Shown in pieces: positions 25,545 to 34,602 of a stretch of 64,000 nucleotides of DNA; within the stretch, counting starts at the first letter, position 1; each line of letters opens with the position of its first letter. Position numbers and translations under genes: made by a program. This DNA is from Paracoccaceae bacterium (lineage in GTDB: Bacteria; Pseudomonadota; Alphaproteobacteria; Rhodobacterales; Rhodobacteraceae), in assembly GCA_014872875.1 (NCBI GenBank), contig WKFI01000011.1, positions 124,001 through 188,000 of the forward strand, in the 5' to 3' direction. The notes under the pieces are model-generated. The model was not told where the DNA came from, made no database searches, and saw only the letters and a program-made list of their open reading frames with translations.

Positions 25545-26561
25545 TCAGTCCCCGTCCAGCGAGTTGAAGCCGGCGGCCACGCCCAGACGCGGGCCCAGGT
25601 CGCTTTCAGCCAGCGCTCGGATGTTGTTGACCTGTTGCTGCAAGGCTTCGACCTTGATCCGGCCCTTGGGATCGACAACGCCAGCAAAGATCGGATCATC
25701 GAGTGTATCGGCACGATCAATTGCCTTGGCAAAGGCCCGATCCAGCGTTTCGGCCGTACTTGGATAGCCTTCCGCCAGCAAGGCAGCCAAATCTCTGAGA
25801 GACGCCAGTGACAAACGAACATGGCTCAGAGAACGCTCCGAACGCCAGACTTCGGCCCGACGCGGCCGGGGGCGGTCAAAAGTGCCCAATGGTCGGCCCA
25901 GCCGGGTTTCGGCAGTGAATTCCAGACCGGTCAGAAGAGCTTTGAAAAGCTCTTGGGCGGCTTCCGCCTCAGACCGGTAGGGGCTGTCCCCGCCGGGTTG
26001 GCTGAGGCTTGCGGCATAGCCGGTTTCCCAATCGTTCCGGATTGCAGCGACGTTCGCGTCGATATCCCCGGCGATGGCCGCGATCAGGGCACAACGATAG
26101 GCCGGGTCGCCCAACATGGACAGCCGCTCATCATAGAGCAGGAACTCCAGCGCATAAAAGCCGCGACCGGCGATGGAAAGTGTGGAAAAGGCTTCGGGAT
26201 CCTGAACAATCGGGTCGGCGCTGTTCAAAAGCGAGGTCAGTGTCTTGGGGGTGAAGCCCTTGCTGTCGGGCCAATAGGCCAACGCAAACGCCCGGTCGCC
26301 CGTCTCGCTGGGCCCAAAGCGTAAATGGCTGACCTGAATCCAGGCATCGAACGCGTCATGATAGGCGGCTTTCACGCCCTCTTTGTCCGTGCTGCACTGG
26401 GCGGCAGAATTGGACAGGTCTTCAGCTTCCTCACTCAGATGCTGGAACCCCGGCAGGATGTGATGGTCCAGAACGGCTCGGATCCGGGCATCATGTTCCC
26501 CAGCCACAAGCCCGATGGGCAGCAGGATCAAAAGCGCAATCAGTTTCAGGCATTCACGCAT
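25545..26561 (-). CDS. Imelysin-family periplasmic protein (second copy)
   Basis: A 338-residue imelysin-domain protein with an N-terminal signal peptide (residues 1-21, MRECLKLIALLILLPIGLVAG). Imelysin proteins are exported, iron-regulated helical-bundle proteins thought to take part in iron uptake. The family GxHxxE motif reads GFYALEFLLYDE here, with Tyr in place of His, so a metal site like that of the first copy (26718-27986) may be absent. It lies 156 bp downstream of that gene, separated by a terminator-like hairpin. In comparable clusters a di-haem (DUF1111) gene sits between the two imelysins; none is present here. Confidence 0.88.
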   Translation of the reverse strand: MRECLKLIALLILLPIGLVAGEHDARIRAVLDHHILPGFQHLSEEAEDLSNSAAQCSTDKEGVKAAYHDAFDAWIQVSHLRFGPSETGDRAFALAYWPDSKGFTPKTLTSLLNSADPIVQDPEAFSTLSIAGRGFYALEFLLYDERLSMLGDPAYRCALIAAIAGDIDANVAAIRNDWETGYAASLSQPGGDSPYRSEAEAAQELFKALLTGLEFTAETRLGRPLGTFDRPRPRRAEVWRSERSLSHVRLSLASLRDLAALLAEGYPSTAETLDRAFAKAIDRADTLDDPIFAGVVDPKGRIKVEALQQQVNNIRALAESDLGPRLGVAAGFNSLDGD

Positions 26562-26673
26562 GGTTGTCTTCCGTCTGTGGGCCGCAGCATGTCCGGCCTG
26601 TTCGACACGGTCTTACCCTGTGTGGCCGAGGTGCAAAACGCCCCGAAACACATAGCCGCTGTGCAGAAATGCG

Positions 26674-26699
26674 AAAGCCCGACGCACGCGCCGGGCTTT
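26674..26699 (-). terminator. Terminator-like hairpin between the two imelysin genes
   Basis: AAAGCCCG, ten bases, CGGGCTTT: perfect 8-bp arms 19 bp beyond the stop of the first imelysin gene. The A/T ends of the stem give a short T-run on both strands, so it may terminate or attenuate readthrough into the second imelysin gene. Confidence 0.6.
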
Positions 26700-26717
26700 G
26701 CTGACAATATTGAAGAC

Positions 26718-27986
26718 TCAGTGGAAAACCGCGTCCGGGTTATCCAGGCTGTCAGACCCTTCAACCTCCAGCGTGTCCAGGCCGAGGGCGGACACGGCAC
26801 GTTCAATTGACTTGGTCTGATCGACCAGACCGTTCACCCCGCCCATAATCAGCGCCTCACCGCCGACATTGCCACGCTCCAGCATCTGGTCATAGGCAAA
26901 GCCTGCTTCGGCTGCGGTCTTGATCCGACCCAGCGCCTGCATGGTTGTGGACAGTTTGCCGGTGAGTTCGGCGTCCACGGCGGCGTCGGTTGCAGCCACC
27001 AGCGAAGACAGCGACGCGCCCGACACCAGCGAACCATCGACGCGGATGTATTCGCCCAGATACACGTTCTGGATACCCAGACCGTCATAGTAATGGCTGT
27101 TATGGGTGTTGTCCGAGAAGCAATCATGCTCTTCTTCCGGGTCGTTCAGCATCAGACCCAAGCGCATCCGCTCACCCGCCTGTTCGCCGTAAGACAGCGA
27201 CCCCATGCCCGTCAGAATGGCGATTACGCCTGAATCGGCATCTCCGGTGACGCTGGCGCGCGCTTCGCCACCTTCAGCCCATTGGGCAGCCATCCATTCC
27301 AGATCGGTCACCAACAGATCTGTGGCAGCTTGCAAGTACTGAGCGCGGCGATCGCAATTCCCACCGGTGCACGCGTCACCTGCTGCAAAATCAGTCCAAG
27401 ACCGGTCACCCGCCCCTGCGGCGTGACCATTGGTGTCCTGACCCCACAACAGGAATTCCACCGCGTGATAGCCTGTGGTCACGTTGGCTTCGACACCGTC
27501 GGCTTCGTGCAGGCTTTCCAACAACTCGGGCGTGATGGTTGAGGCATCTACGGTTTCACCGGCAATCGTCAGGCTGGAATTGGCAATGATGTTCAAAGCC
27601 GCCAGAGGATTTTCATCGGTCGGCCCCCCATAGGAGGCGTCCACATAGTCGATCAGACCTTCGTCCAACGGCCAAGCATTCACCTTGCCTTCCCAGTCGT
27701 CAACGATGGAATTGCCGAAACGGTAGACTTCGGTCTGCTGATACGGCACGCGAGCCGCCAGCCACGCTTGACGGGCCTCAGTCAGAGCTTCGGCGCTGGG
27801 GTCGGCGATCAGGGCGTTCACGGCAACCTGCAAACGCTTGGCCGTGACAACGCTGTCTTCATATTTGGCGGCCGCAATGTTGGCGTAGTTTTCGACAACA
27901 TCCGCCTTGCTGACCGGATTGGTTGCGGCAGAAGCCATGCCAACGGACAAAGCCAAAAGGCTGGCGGCGTGTAGAACGGTTTTCAT
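26718..27986 (-). CDS. Imelysin-family iron-regulated protein (IrpA/ICMP-like)
   Basis: A 422-residue imelysin. The signal peptide is residues 1-21 (ending GMASA), followed by ATNPVSKADVVENYANIAAAKYEDS, the typical mature start. The conserved GYHAVEFLLWGQD contains the GxHxxE motif intact. FGNSIVDDWEGKVNAWPLDEGLIDYV and the CFSDNTHNSHYYDGLGIQNVYLGEY segment are hallmarks of the IrpA/insulin-cleaving-metalloproteinase-like group. Two adjacent ATGs exist (27989, 27986); the second has the better spacing from AGGA. It heads the cluster with a second imelysin and DUF1513. Iron regulation is expected from the family, but I found no clear Irr or iron-rhodo box upstream. Confidence 0.92.
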   Translation of the reverse strand: MKTVLHAASLLALSVGMASAATNPVSKADVVENYANIAAAKYEDSVVTAKRLQVAVNALIADPSAEALTEARQAWLAARVPYQQTEVYRFGNSIVDDWEGKVNAWPLDEGLIDYVDASYGGPTDENPLAALNIIANSSLTIAGETVDASTITPELLESLHEADGVEANVTTGYHAVEFLLWGQDTNGHAAGAGDRSWTDFAAGDACTGGNCDRRAQYLQAATDLLVTDLEWMAAQWAEGGEARASVTGDADSGVIAILTGMGSLSYGEQAGERMRLGLMLNDPEEEHDCFSDNTHNSHYYDGLGIQNVYLGEYIRVDGSLVSGASLSSLVAATDAAVDAELTGKLSTTMQALGRIKTAAEAGFAYDQMLERGNVGGEALIMGGVNGLVDQTKSIERAVSALGLDTLEVEGSDSLDNPDAVFH

Positions 27987-27989
27987 CAT

Positions 27990-28501
27990 TGGTTCCTAGC
28001 TAGTGAAAAGGGGGCGAATACAGAACCCGCAAGGGCGGTTCTGTGGTGTTTCAAGGGGAGGCGTATCAGACCAAGCCAGAGCGCTCTGGCATGACCAGAA
28101 AAAGGCAGTACGGCATCTGTCTGATCCTCAAGATCTTGGAGATTGTTTGGAAACTGTGTGCAGCGATCGAGTCCCTTCGACATGACGCGAAAGTTCGGAC
28201 CAGTCATTTCGACACCTCACGGCATCCCTCGATGCGATCCAGAAGCGGTTCGATTGGCAGACCGATGGGGAAGTCCAGATGTTCCAAGCTGCCCACCACT
28301 TCCATCCAAGCCTCTAAACGAGACGGTTGTGGGCGCATGATCGATTTGTAGTCGAATTTCCCGAACAAAATGCCTCAACTCCATTCCAGCCAGCAAGCCA
28401 TGCGACTGCGCCCTCAAACAAGATATTTTCTGAGGGATTTTGTAAGTTAAGTCAATCTGAGTTTTTTAGTCAGGCAATTAGTGTTCGGATTTCTAGTCAG
28501 T
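27990..28501. other. Gene-free region upstream of the imelysin cluster
   Basis: About 510 bp without a believable gene: the short open frames here lack family features and ribosome binding sites. It holds an inverted repeat close to the imelysin start (ACAGAACC ... GGTTCTGT, 28020-28044, 8-bp perfect arms), a palindromic CAAGATCTTG near 28134-28143, and an AT-rich stretch at 28420-28500 that follows the cueR stop. It should contain the imelysin promoter. The composition is less GC-rich than the neighbours, and it may be decayed coding sequence. Confidence 0.5.
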
Positions 28502-28894
28502 TCAGCCTGTCAGATTGCCCAAATCCTTCAGGATGGGGCAGTCCGGACGATCATCGCCTGCGCATTCGCGAATCAGATGTGCCAAAGTTTCCCGCATCGC
28601 CTGCAGGTCAGCGATCTTGTCGTCGATTTCTTTCAGGTTCTGCTGAGCAACCCTTTTGACGTCTGCGCTGGCGCGGCCCTGATCTTGATATAGCGCCAAA
28701 AGCGTCCGGCAATGGTCTATGGAAAAACCCAGCGATCGGGATCGCCCGAGAAACCGCAATACGTGCACATCTTTGTCAGAGAAGTCACGATATCCGTTCG
28801 CGCCCCGGTGCGGCATGATAAAGCCGATTTCCTCATAATAGCGGATGGTCTTGGCAGGCAGGCCTGACTGAGTGGCAGCTTCACCAATGTTCAT
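28502..28894 (-). CDS. cueR: Copper-responsive MerR-family activator CueR
   Basis: A 130-residue MerR-family regulator. I start it at the ATG at 28894 (MNIGEAATQSGLPAKTIRYYEE), preceded by GGGGAGAA. The winged helix (residues 1-70) and the dimer coiled coil are standard, and the C-terminus carries the CueR metal-binding pair Cys111-x7-Cys119 (CAGDDRPDC), which matches E. coli Cys112/Cys120. CueR binds Cu(I) with very high affinity and activates copper efflux genes. It lies 13 bp after copA in the same direction, so it is co-transcribed from the CueR-type promoter upstream of copA. Confidence 0.93.
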   Translation of the reverse strand: MNIGEAATQSGLPAKTIRYYEEIGFIMPHRGANGYRDFSDKDVHVLRFLGRSRSLGFSIDHCRTLLALYQDQGRASADVKRVAQQNLKEIDDKIADLQAMRETLAHLIRECAGDDRPDCPILKDLGNLTG

Positions 28895-28907
28895 TGTTCT
28901 CCCCCCA

Positions 28908-31412
28908 TCATTCCGCCGGTGCTGAGCGTCGAGATATGGAAAACCCAGCCTCAACAGCGGATTTTTCCTCCAGTTTTGGCGCCACAAAGCGCAGTCTCAG
29001 CGCGTTGGTCAGCACGAAAACACTGGACAACGCCATTGCCCCCGCGGCCAGGATCGGCGACAGGAGAGGCCCGCCAAACAGGTAGAGCCCCCCCGCTGCC
29101 ACCGGAATGAGCAACGTATTGTAACCGAAGGCCCAAAACAGGTTTTGGCGAATGTTGCGCAGGGTTGCGCGACTGAGAGAGAAGGCATTTGCTACTCCCG
29201 TTACGTCGCCGGACATTAACACCACATCCGCGGCTTCGATCGCGACATCGGTGCCGGTGCCGATGGCAATCCCTACCCGGGCAGTGGCCAACGCCGGGGC
29301 ATCGTTGATCCCGTCGCCGACAAAGGCCAGCGTTTCCCCCTGGTCCTGCAGCTTCTTCAGCGCGGCGACCTTGCCGTCGGGCAGCACCTCTGCCACGGTC
29401 TGATCAATCCCCAGTTCCTCAGCAATGTGCCGGGCGGTGACTTGGTTGTCACCGGTGATCATCACGGTTTTCAGACCCATCTCGTGCAGGGCCGCTATGG
29501 CCAACCGTGAGGTAGGCTTGATCGGGTCGGACACACCCAGCACGGCAGCAAGTGCGCCATCGACGGCCACGTAAAGCGGGGTCTTGCCCGAGGCGGCAAG
29601 GGTTTGGATATGTGTCGCTGTCTCTTCCAGATCGATCCCTTCACGCTGCATCAACCGGTCAGCCCCGACCAATACGAGCTGACCTTCGACCTGAGCCTCG
29701 GCACCATAGCCCGGCAGAACCTTGAATTCGGATGATTGTGCATCGTCGGCACCACGCGCTTGGGCCGCGCGCAAGATGGCCGAGGCAATAGGATGCTCCG
29801 AACGGGTCTCGACCGCAGCGGCAAGACGCAAAATCTGTGTGTCGTCAAAGCCGCCGAGTGTCACAAGATCAGTCAGCTCGGGACGTCCTTCGGTCAGCGT
29901 CCCGGTCTTGTCAAAAGCGACCACGGAACAGTCCTGCAAGCTTTGCAAGGCGTCGCCCTTGCGAAACAACACACCAAGTTCCGCTCCCCGCCCCGTGCCA
30001 ACCATGATCGAGGTCGGCGTCGCCAATCCCATGGCACAGGGACACGCGATTATCAGAACCGAAACAGCAGCCACCAAGGCCAACCCCAACGCAGGTTCAG
30101 GACCAAAGATCAGCCACAACAGCATGGTCAGAGCTGCCGTGATCATGACCGCAGGCACGAACCAGGCGGTGATCCTGTCCACCAGCCCCTGGATCGGCAG
30201 CTTTGCCCCCTGAGCCTGTTCAACCAACTTGATGATCTGCGCCAGCATCGTGTCCGCCCCGACGCGTTCGGCCCGAAAGATCAGCGCTCCCGCGCCGTTG
30301 ACCGTGCCGCCTACCACGGGGGTGTTCTCGAATTTTTCGACCGGGACCGGCTCACCGGTGATCATGCTTTCATCGACAAAAGAACGGCCCGATTGCACCA
30401 CCCCATCGACGGCTATCCGTTCGCCTGGCCGGACATGCACAAGATCCCCGACGCTGATTTCGGCAATGGAGCGTTCGACGATCTCTCCGTTGCGTTCGAC
30501 CCGCGCCAGTTTGGGTTGCAAGCCCACCAACTTGCGGATCGCGGCGCCGGTCTTGCCCTTGGCACGTGCCTCCAGAAGACGACCGACCAGGATCAGAACA
30601 ACGATCACAGCGGCGGCTTCGAAATACACATTGGCAGTGCCCGGCGGTAGCAGCTCCGGCGCAAAGGTCGAGATCACCGAGAAGCCATAGGCTGCCAAGG
30701 TGCCTATCGCGACCAGTGCATTCATGTCGGGTTGCCCCTTGAACAGTGCAGGCAAGCCATCTGAATAAAAACGTCGGCCGGGGCCGATCAACACAAGAGT
30801 GGTCAGCAGAAACTGGATCAGATAGCTCGTCTGCAACCCGATCGAATGAGCGATCAGGTGGTGCATTGCCGGGATCATATGCGACCCCATTTCCAGCAAG
30901 AAGACCGGAAGCGCCAAGGCGGCAGCCAACAGGGTCCGTTTGCGCAGCGCGTTGAACTCGGCTGTTTTTCGGTCCTCAACCGGCCGGGCGTCATGCGACT
31001 TCACCCGCGCCGGGTAGCCCGCATCGCGGGACAGTCCGGCAATCCGAGCCGGAGTTGTGGCCCCGACAACGTATCGGACCGTAGCGGTTTCGCTGGGCAG
31101 GCTGACCGAGACGTCCACAATACCGTCGGCCCCAGACAGTGCCTGTTCAACCCGACGAACGCAGGAGGCACAGTTGAGCTTTTCCACCTCCATGGTGACG
31201 TCGTCCAGAACCGCAGGATAGCCCGCCTGCTCCAAAGCCGCGACCAGATCGGGCAGCACAACGCCTTGGCCGAAATCCACCTGGGCGGTTTCGGCGGCCA
31301 GATTGACCGAGGCGGATGATACCCCCGGTACGGCAGCCAAGGCGCGTTCGGCACGGCCCGCGCAGGCGGCGCAATTGAGTTTCGAGATCTGGAAGCGGAC
31401 CGATTCTGCCAT
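28908..31412 (-). CDS. copA: Cu(I)-exporting P-type ATPase CopA
   Basis: An 834-residue P1B-type ATPase that pumps Cu(I) out of the cytoplasm. It has two N-terminal heavy-metal domains with CxxC motifs (CAAC at 14-17, CASC at 81-84), eight membrane segments, the actuator TGEP at 352-355, the transmembrane metal motif CPC at 457-459, the phosphorylation site DKTGT with Asp501, and the HP and GDGIND motifs ([19 protein letters not shown]). All catalytic motifs are intact and length is normal for the two-HMA type. A perfect CueR promoter lies 31-61 bp upstream, and cueR follows it. Confidence 0.96.
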   Translation of the reverse strand: MAESVRFQISKLNCAACAGRAERALAAVPGVSSASVNLAAETAQVDFGQGVVLPDLVAALEQAGYPAVLDDVTMEVEKLNCASCVRRVEQALSGADGIVDVSVSLPSETATVRYVVGATTPARIAGLSRDAGYPARVKSHDARPVEDRKTAEFNALRKRTLLAAALALPVFLLEMGSHMIPAMHHLIAHSIGLQTSYLIQFLLTTLVLIGPGRRFYSDGLPALFKGQPDMNALVAIGTLAAYGFSVISTFAPELLPPGTANVYFEAAAVIVVLILVGRLLEARAKGKTGAAIRKLVGLQPKLARVERNGEIVERSIAEISVGDLVHVRPGERIAVDGVVQSGRSFVDESMITGEPVPVEKFENTPVVGGTVNGAGALIFRAERVGADTMLAQIIKLVEQAQGAKLPIQGLVDRITAWFVPAVMITAALTMLLWLIFGPEPALGLALVAAVSVLIIACPCAMGLATPTSIMVGTGRGAELGVLFRKGDALQSLQDCSVVAFDKTGTLTEGRPELTDLVTLGGFDDTQILRLAAAVETRSEHPIASAILRAAQARGADDAQSSEFKVLPGYGAEAQVEGQLVLVGADRLMQREGIDLEETATHIQTLAASGKTPLYVAVDGALAAVLGVSDPIKPTSRLAIAALHEMGLKTVMITGDNQVTARHIAEELGIDQTVAEVLPDGKVAALKKLQDQGETLAFVGDGINDAPALATARVGIAIGTGTDVAIEAADVVLMSGDVTGVANAFSLSRATLRNIRQNLFWAFGYNTLLIPVAAGGLYLFGGPLLSPILAAGAMALSSVFVLTNALRLRFVAPKLEEKSAVEAGFSISRRSAPAE

Positions 31413-31442
31413 GGCGAGACCAATTCTTGTCGTTTGGTGCCT

Positions 31443-31473
31443 GACATAAGGCTTCCAGCTACTGGAAGGTCAA
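31443..31473 (-). promoter_or_regulatory. CueR-type promoter of copA-cueR
   Basis: On the minus strand: -35 TTGACC (31473-31468), -10 TATGTC (31448-31443), spacer 19 bp, with the dyad CTTCCAG-TAG-CTGGAAG (31468-31452) inside the spacer. The 19-bp spacer and dyad are hallmarks of MerR-family promoters, and the dyad is almost identical to that of E. coli copA. It lies 31 bp upstream of the copA ATG. Confidence 0.92.
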
Positions 31474-31573
31474 GGGATGTCTTGAAACTTTGTCCCGCAA
31501 CCGAGACCAAGATAGAAATCTCCCGCCGATACTGGCGATTGCGATACCGCTGGAGACAGACTCTTTAAAATGC

Positions 31574-31607
31574 AACGTCCAAACAGCTTGGGAGCCGCTT
31601 GGACGTT
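31574..31607 (-). terminator. Probable terminator of lldD
   Basis: AACGTCCAA and TTGGACGTT form a perfect 9-bp stem around a 16-base loop, 20 bp past the lldD stop; on the minus strand it is followed by GCATTTT. Confidence 0.6.
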
Positions 31608-31627
31608 TCAGATTTGCAGGATTGGGT

Positions 31628-32797
31628 TCAGTTGGATTGCCAGTGGCCTTCGAAATCCGCCGGGATCAGCAGGTTGTGCCGCCCAAGGTCAGCCACATTC
31701 CGCTCCCCGCATAGTGCCATCGTCGTATCGAGCTCTTTGTGAATGACATCGAGAGCAGCTGTCACACCTTTCTGCCCCATCGCCCCCAAGCCATAGACAA
31801 AAGCCCGCCCGATCATCGTGCCCTTTGCGCCCATGGCCAGCGCTTTGAGTACGTCCTGGCCCGAGCGGATACCGCTGTCCAGATGCACTTCGACGTCATC
31901 GCCGACCGCGTCCAGGATCGACGGTAGCATGCGGATCGAACTCAGGGCTCCATCCAACTGCCGACCGCCGTGGTTCGAAACGACAATGGCATCGGCCCCC
32001 AGCTTGGCGGCCATCTTGGCATCTTCAGCGTCCAGGATGCCCTTCAGGATCACCTTGCCGCCCCACTGTTCCATCAGCTTTTCGACTTTACCCCAATCCA
32101 GACTTGGATCGAACTGCTCGGCCGTCCAGGCACCCAGTTGAGAAGTGTCCGAAACACCATCCACATGACCCACGATATTGCCAAATTCACGCCGTTTGGC
32201 ACCCAGCATCTCGATCCCCCACGCCCATTTAGTCATCAGGTTGGCAATCGTACTGGGTGTCAGTTTCGGTGGAGCGGACAGCCCGTTTTTCAGGTCCTTG
32301 TGACGCTGACCCAAGATCTGCAAATCCAACGTGATGACCAAAGCAGAACAACCCGCATCCTTGGCCCGCTGGATCAGACGACCGGTATAGTCGGTGTCCT
32401 TCATTGTGTAGAGCTGGAACCAGAACGGTTTGCTTGTCGCTTCGGCCACGTCCTCGATGGAGTTGATCGACATGGTGGACAGGGTGAAGGGAACGCCAAA
32501 CGCCTCAGCTGCCTTGGCGGCTTTGATTTCGCCATCCGCGTGCTGCATCCCGGTCAACCCGACGGGCGCCAGGGCAACCGGCATGGCCACGTCCTGCCCT
32601 ATCAGCTGGCTGGCGGTGCTGCGCCCGGTCATGTCCACGGCAACACGCTGGCGCAACCGGATCTTCTCGAAGTCACTGCTGTTTTCGCGGAACGTCTGTT
32701 CGGTCCAGCTGCCACTCTCGGCATAGTCAAAAAACATCCGCGGCACCCGTCGTTCATAGATGCGCTTTAGGTCGTCAATGTTGGTGATCACGGGCAT
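31628..32797 (-). CDS. lldD: FMN-dependent L-lactate dehydrogenase / alpha-hydroxy-acid oxidase family
   Basis: A 389-residue FMN-dependent alpha-hydroxy-acid dehydrogenase. Residues seen include YAESGSWTEQTFREN at the N-terminus, PVALAPVGLTGMQHADGE, the FMN/substrate segment VITLDLQILGQRHKDLKNG, and the active-site SNHGGRQLDG with the catalytic His, followed by DSGIRSGQDVLKALAMGAKGTMIGRAFVYGLG. The size and the lack of a cytochrome domain fit the membrane-associated quinone-linked LldD, which oxidises L-lactate to pyruvate. Related enzymes use glycolate or mandelate, so the substrate is likely but not certain. It is transcribed alone, divergent from a nitroreductase-like gene. Confidence 0.88.
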   Translation of the reverse strand: MPVITNIDDLKRIYERRVPRMFFDYAESGSWTEQTFRENSSDFEKIRLRQRVAVDMTGRSTASQLIGQDVAMPVALAPVGLTGMQHADGEIKAAKAAEAFGVPFTLSTMSINSIEDVAEATSKPFWFQLYTMKDTDYTGRLIQRAKDAGCSALVITLDLQILGQRHKDLKNGLSAPPKLTPSTIANLMTKWAWGIEMLGAKRREFGNIVGHVDGVSDTSQLGAWTAEQFDPSLDWGKVEKLMEQWGGKVILKGILDAEDAKMAAKLGADAIVVSNHGGRQLDGALSSIRMLPSILDAVGDDVEVHLDSGIRSGQDVLKALAMGAKGTMIGRAFVYGLGAMGQKGVTAALDVIHKELDTTMALCGERNVADLGRHNLLIPADFEGHWQSN

Positions 32798-32815
32798 GGC
32801 GGGCTTATCTCCAGT

Positions 32816-32838
32816 ATTGGTTATGTTTCCTTACCAAT
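32816..32838. promoter_or_regulatory. Inverted repeat upstream of lldD
   Basis: ATTGGT, 11 bases, ACCAAT, beginning 19 bp upstream of the lldD start. The half-sites recall the TTGGT/ACCAA boxes of GntR-type LldR/FadR regulators, but the spacing is much wider than in those, so this is a weak candidate. Confidence 0.3.
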
Positions 32839-32889
32839 TCGAGCAAAACTTGACAATGCGGCAGAAATGTCGCCGTCAATCTCTTGTTT

Positions 32890-32925
32890 GGTTCGATATC
32901 GCACTACATAGTACGATATCGAACC
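32890..32925. promoter_or_regulatory. 36-bp near-perfect palindromic operator (MarR-type candidate)
   Basis: Perfect 12-bp arms (GGTTCGATATCG and CGATATCGAACC) flank 12 bases whose core is itself ACTA-CA-TAGT; overall 16 of 18 positions are symmetric. It ends 14 bp before the start of the nitroreductase-like gene, whose operon encodes a MarR repressor, so MarR autoregulation is the simplest reading. Confidence 0.75.
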
Positions 32926-32939
32926 TTATGGAGAAGCCA

Positions 32940-34091
32940 ATGACCTTGACCCGCAGAAAGACACTCGCCCTGATCGGAGGCGGCACCCTGCTGGCCGCAA
33001 GCGGAGCGACCGCAGGTTTCGTTTCGACCCGGACACCGTATGACGCGCTGAAACCCTGGCAGGCGGCAGGACAGTATCGGGATCCACGCATGCGCGCGCT
33101 CAGCTATGCGATTCTGGCGCCAAACCCGCACAATCGGCAGCCCTGGATGGCGGATCTGCGCACAGAGGGAGAAATCACACTTTATGTAGATACAGACCGC
33201 TTGCTACCGCACACCGATCCTTTCAGCCGTCAAATTGTCATTGGCCTGGGATGTTTTCTGGAACTGCTGGTCCTTGCAGCGGCGCAGGATGGATATCGGG
33301 CTGACGTGTTCCTGTTCCCGGAAGGATCAGATGCCTCAGCCCTGGACACACGTCCCGTTGCCCGAATTTCTTTTGCAAAGGGCGGCGCTGAGGCAGAACC
33401 GAACTTGTTCAAAGAAACTCCAAATCGCAGATCCTCCAAGGAACCCTTCGATATGGAGCAAGCTGTTTCCGAGACTGCCCTTGCCAGAATGGCCAGAGCC
33501 GCAACCCGAGGCAGCGTGGTCGATTTTACAAACTCCCCCCAATTCGTTGCTGATTTGCGGGAACTGACAGTTGATGCCTTTGCTATCGAACTGGGCACCC
33601 GTAGGACCTACAAGGAAAGCGTGGACTTGTTCCGGATCGGCAAGGCCGAGGTTAACGCCAATCCGGACGGCATAGACTTCTCAGGCCCATTCTGGGAAAC
33701 CCTGCGCCTGACTGGTCTGTTCACACGCGAAGGCGCCATGGACACCGATGGCTTCAGTTATCGGTCTGCATTGGATCAGGTCTTTTCCACGGCTCGCACC
33801 GGGATGGCCTACATTTGGTTGGTAACGCCCGGCAACACGCGCGAAGACCAAATCACGGCGGGCCGGGACTGGGTCAGATTAAACCTCGCCGCGACACCAC
33901 TGGGTGTTGGCGTTCATCCGATGAGCCAGGCCCTGCAGGAATTCCCGGAAATGGCCGATCCTTATGCCAGGGCCCATCAGATGCTGGCCCCCGAAGGCGG
34001 AACAGTGCAAATGTTGGGCCGGTTGGGCTATGGTCCCGAAATCGCCCAGAGCCCCCGTTGGCCTTTGGAGAAGAAACTGTACGAGGTCTGA
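32940..34091 (+). CDS. Nitroreductase-family protein with Tat-type signal
   Basis: A 383-residue protein of the nitroreductase-like superfamily (the larger 'twin-arginine nitroreductase' type). The start is ATG 32940 with GGAG seven bases upstream. The N-terminus MTLTRRKTLALIGGGTLLAA has a twin-arginine motif and hydrophobic core, predicting export with bound cofactor. YAILAPNPHNRQPW is the FMN-binding signature of the fold; SRQIVIGLGCFLELLVLAA and the C-terminal GGTVQMLGRLGYGPEIAQSPRW are consistent. Its reaction is unknown. The stop overlaps the start of the marR gene by one base, and a large palindrome precedes it. Confidence 0.8.
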   Translation: MTLTRRKTLALIGGGTLLAASGATAGFVSTRTPYDALKPWQAAGQYRDPRMRALSYAILAPNPHNRQPWMADLRTEGEITLYVDTDRLLPHTDPFSRQIVIGLGCFLELLVLAAAQDGYRADVFLFPEGSDASALDTRPVARISFAKGGAEAEPNLFKETPNRRSSKEPFDMEQAVSETALARMARAATRGSVVDFTNSPQFVADLRELTVDAFAIELGTRRTYKESVDLFRIGKAEVNANPDGIDFSGPFWETLRLTGLFTREGAMDTDGFSYRSALDQVFSTARTGMAYIWLVTPGNTREDQITAGRDWVRLNLAATPLGVGVHPMSQALQEFPEMADPYARAHQMLAPEGGTVQMLGRLGYGPEIAQSPRWPLEKKLYEV

Positions 34092-34543
34092 TGCAAAATC
34101 CCGAGCCGCCCCTGTTCTTTCAGGTGTTCAACGAAATTGGAATTATCGAGCAACTGAGCCGAACGATTTTGGAAGAACACATGCCCAAGGGTCTGATTGC
34201 ACCGCATTTCGCGGTGCTCAACCATCTGACTCGCGTGGGCGAAGGCAGCACGCCTATGGATATGGCACGGGCGTTTCAGGTTCCGAAAACATCAATGACG
34301 CACACGCTGTCCGGACTGGAGGCGCGCAACCTGGTCGAAACCCGGCCCAACCCAAAGGACGGGCGTTCGAAACTGGTCTGGCTGACCGATGCAGGGCGTG
34401 CATTGCGGGCCGATATCATTGCCAGCCTTGCACCGGAATTTGCGAAACTGTCCAACGGGTTCGACGGGGACAAGCTGGCCCAGATCCTGCCGGTGCTGAG
34501 CGAACTGCGGGTTTTTCTGGACGAAAATCGTTCCGGGAAATGA
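34091..34543 (+). CDS. MarR-family transcriptional regulator
   Basis: A 150-residue MarR protein with the winged helix at about 35-100: HFAVLNHLTRVGEGSTPMDMARAFQVPKTSMTHTLSGLEARNLVETRPNPKDGRSKLVWLT, ending in the DGRSK wing. Its ATG overlaps the preceding stop (TGATG), so it is translationally coupled to the nitroreductase-like protein. It most likely represses its own operon through the palindrome at 32890-32925. Several MarR proteins of this size respond to phenolic or oxidant ligands; no ligand can be named here. Confidence 0.9.
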   Translation: MQNPEPPLFFQVFNEIGIIEQLSRTILEEHMPKGLIAPHFAVLNHLTRVGEGSTPMDMARAFQVPKTSMTHTLSGLEARNLVETRPNPKDGRSKLVWLTDAGRALRADIIASLAPEFAKLSNGFDGDKLAQILPVLSELRVFLDENRSGK

Positions 34544-34573
34544 AAAGAGCGCTCTTGCCAGTCGCGAGAGCGC
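34543..34573 (-). terminator. Probable terminator of trpA
   Basis: GCGCTCT and AGAGCGC pair over an 11-base loop, 30 bp beyond the trpA stop; on the minus strand a TCTTTTC tract follows. It also lies just after the convergent marR stop and may serve both genes. Confidence 0.65.
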
Positions 34574-34602
34574 CCTAAAATTTGCAACCCGGATACAGCC
34601 CG

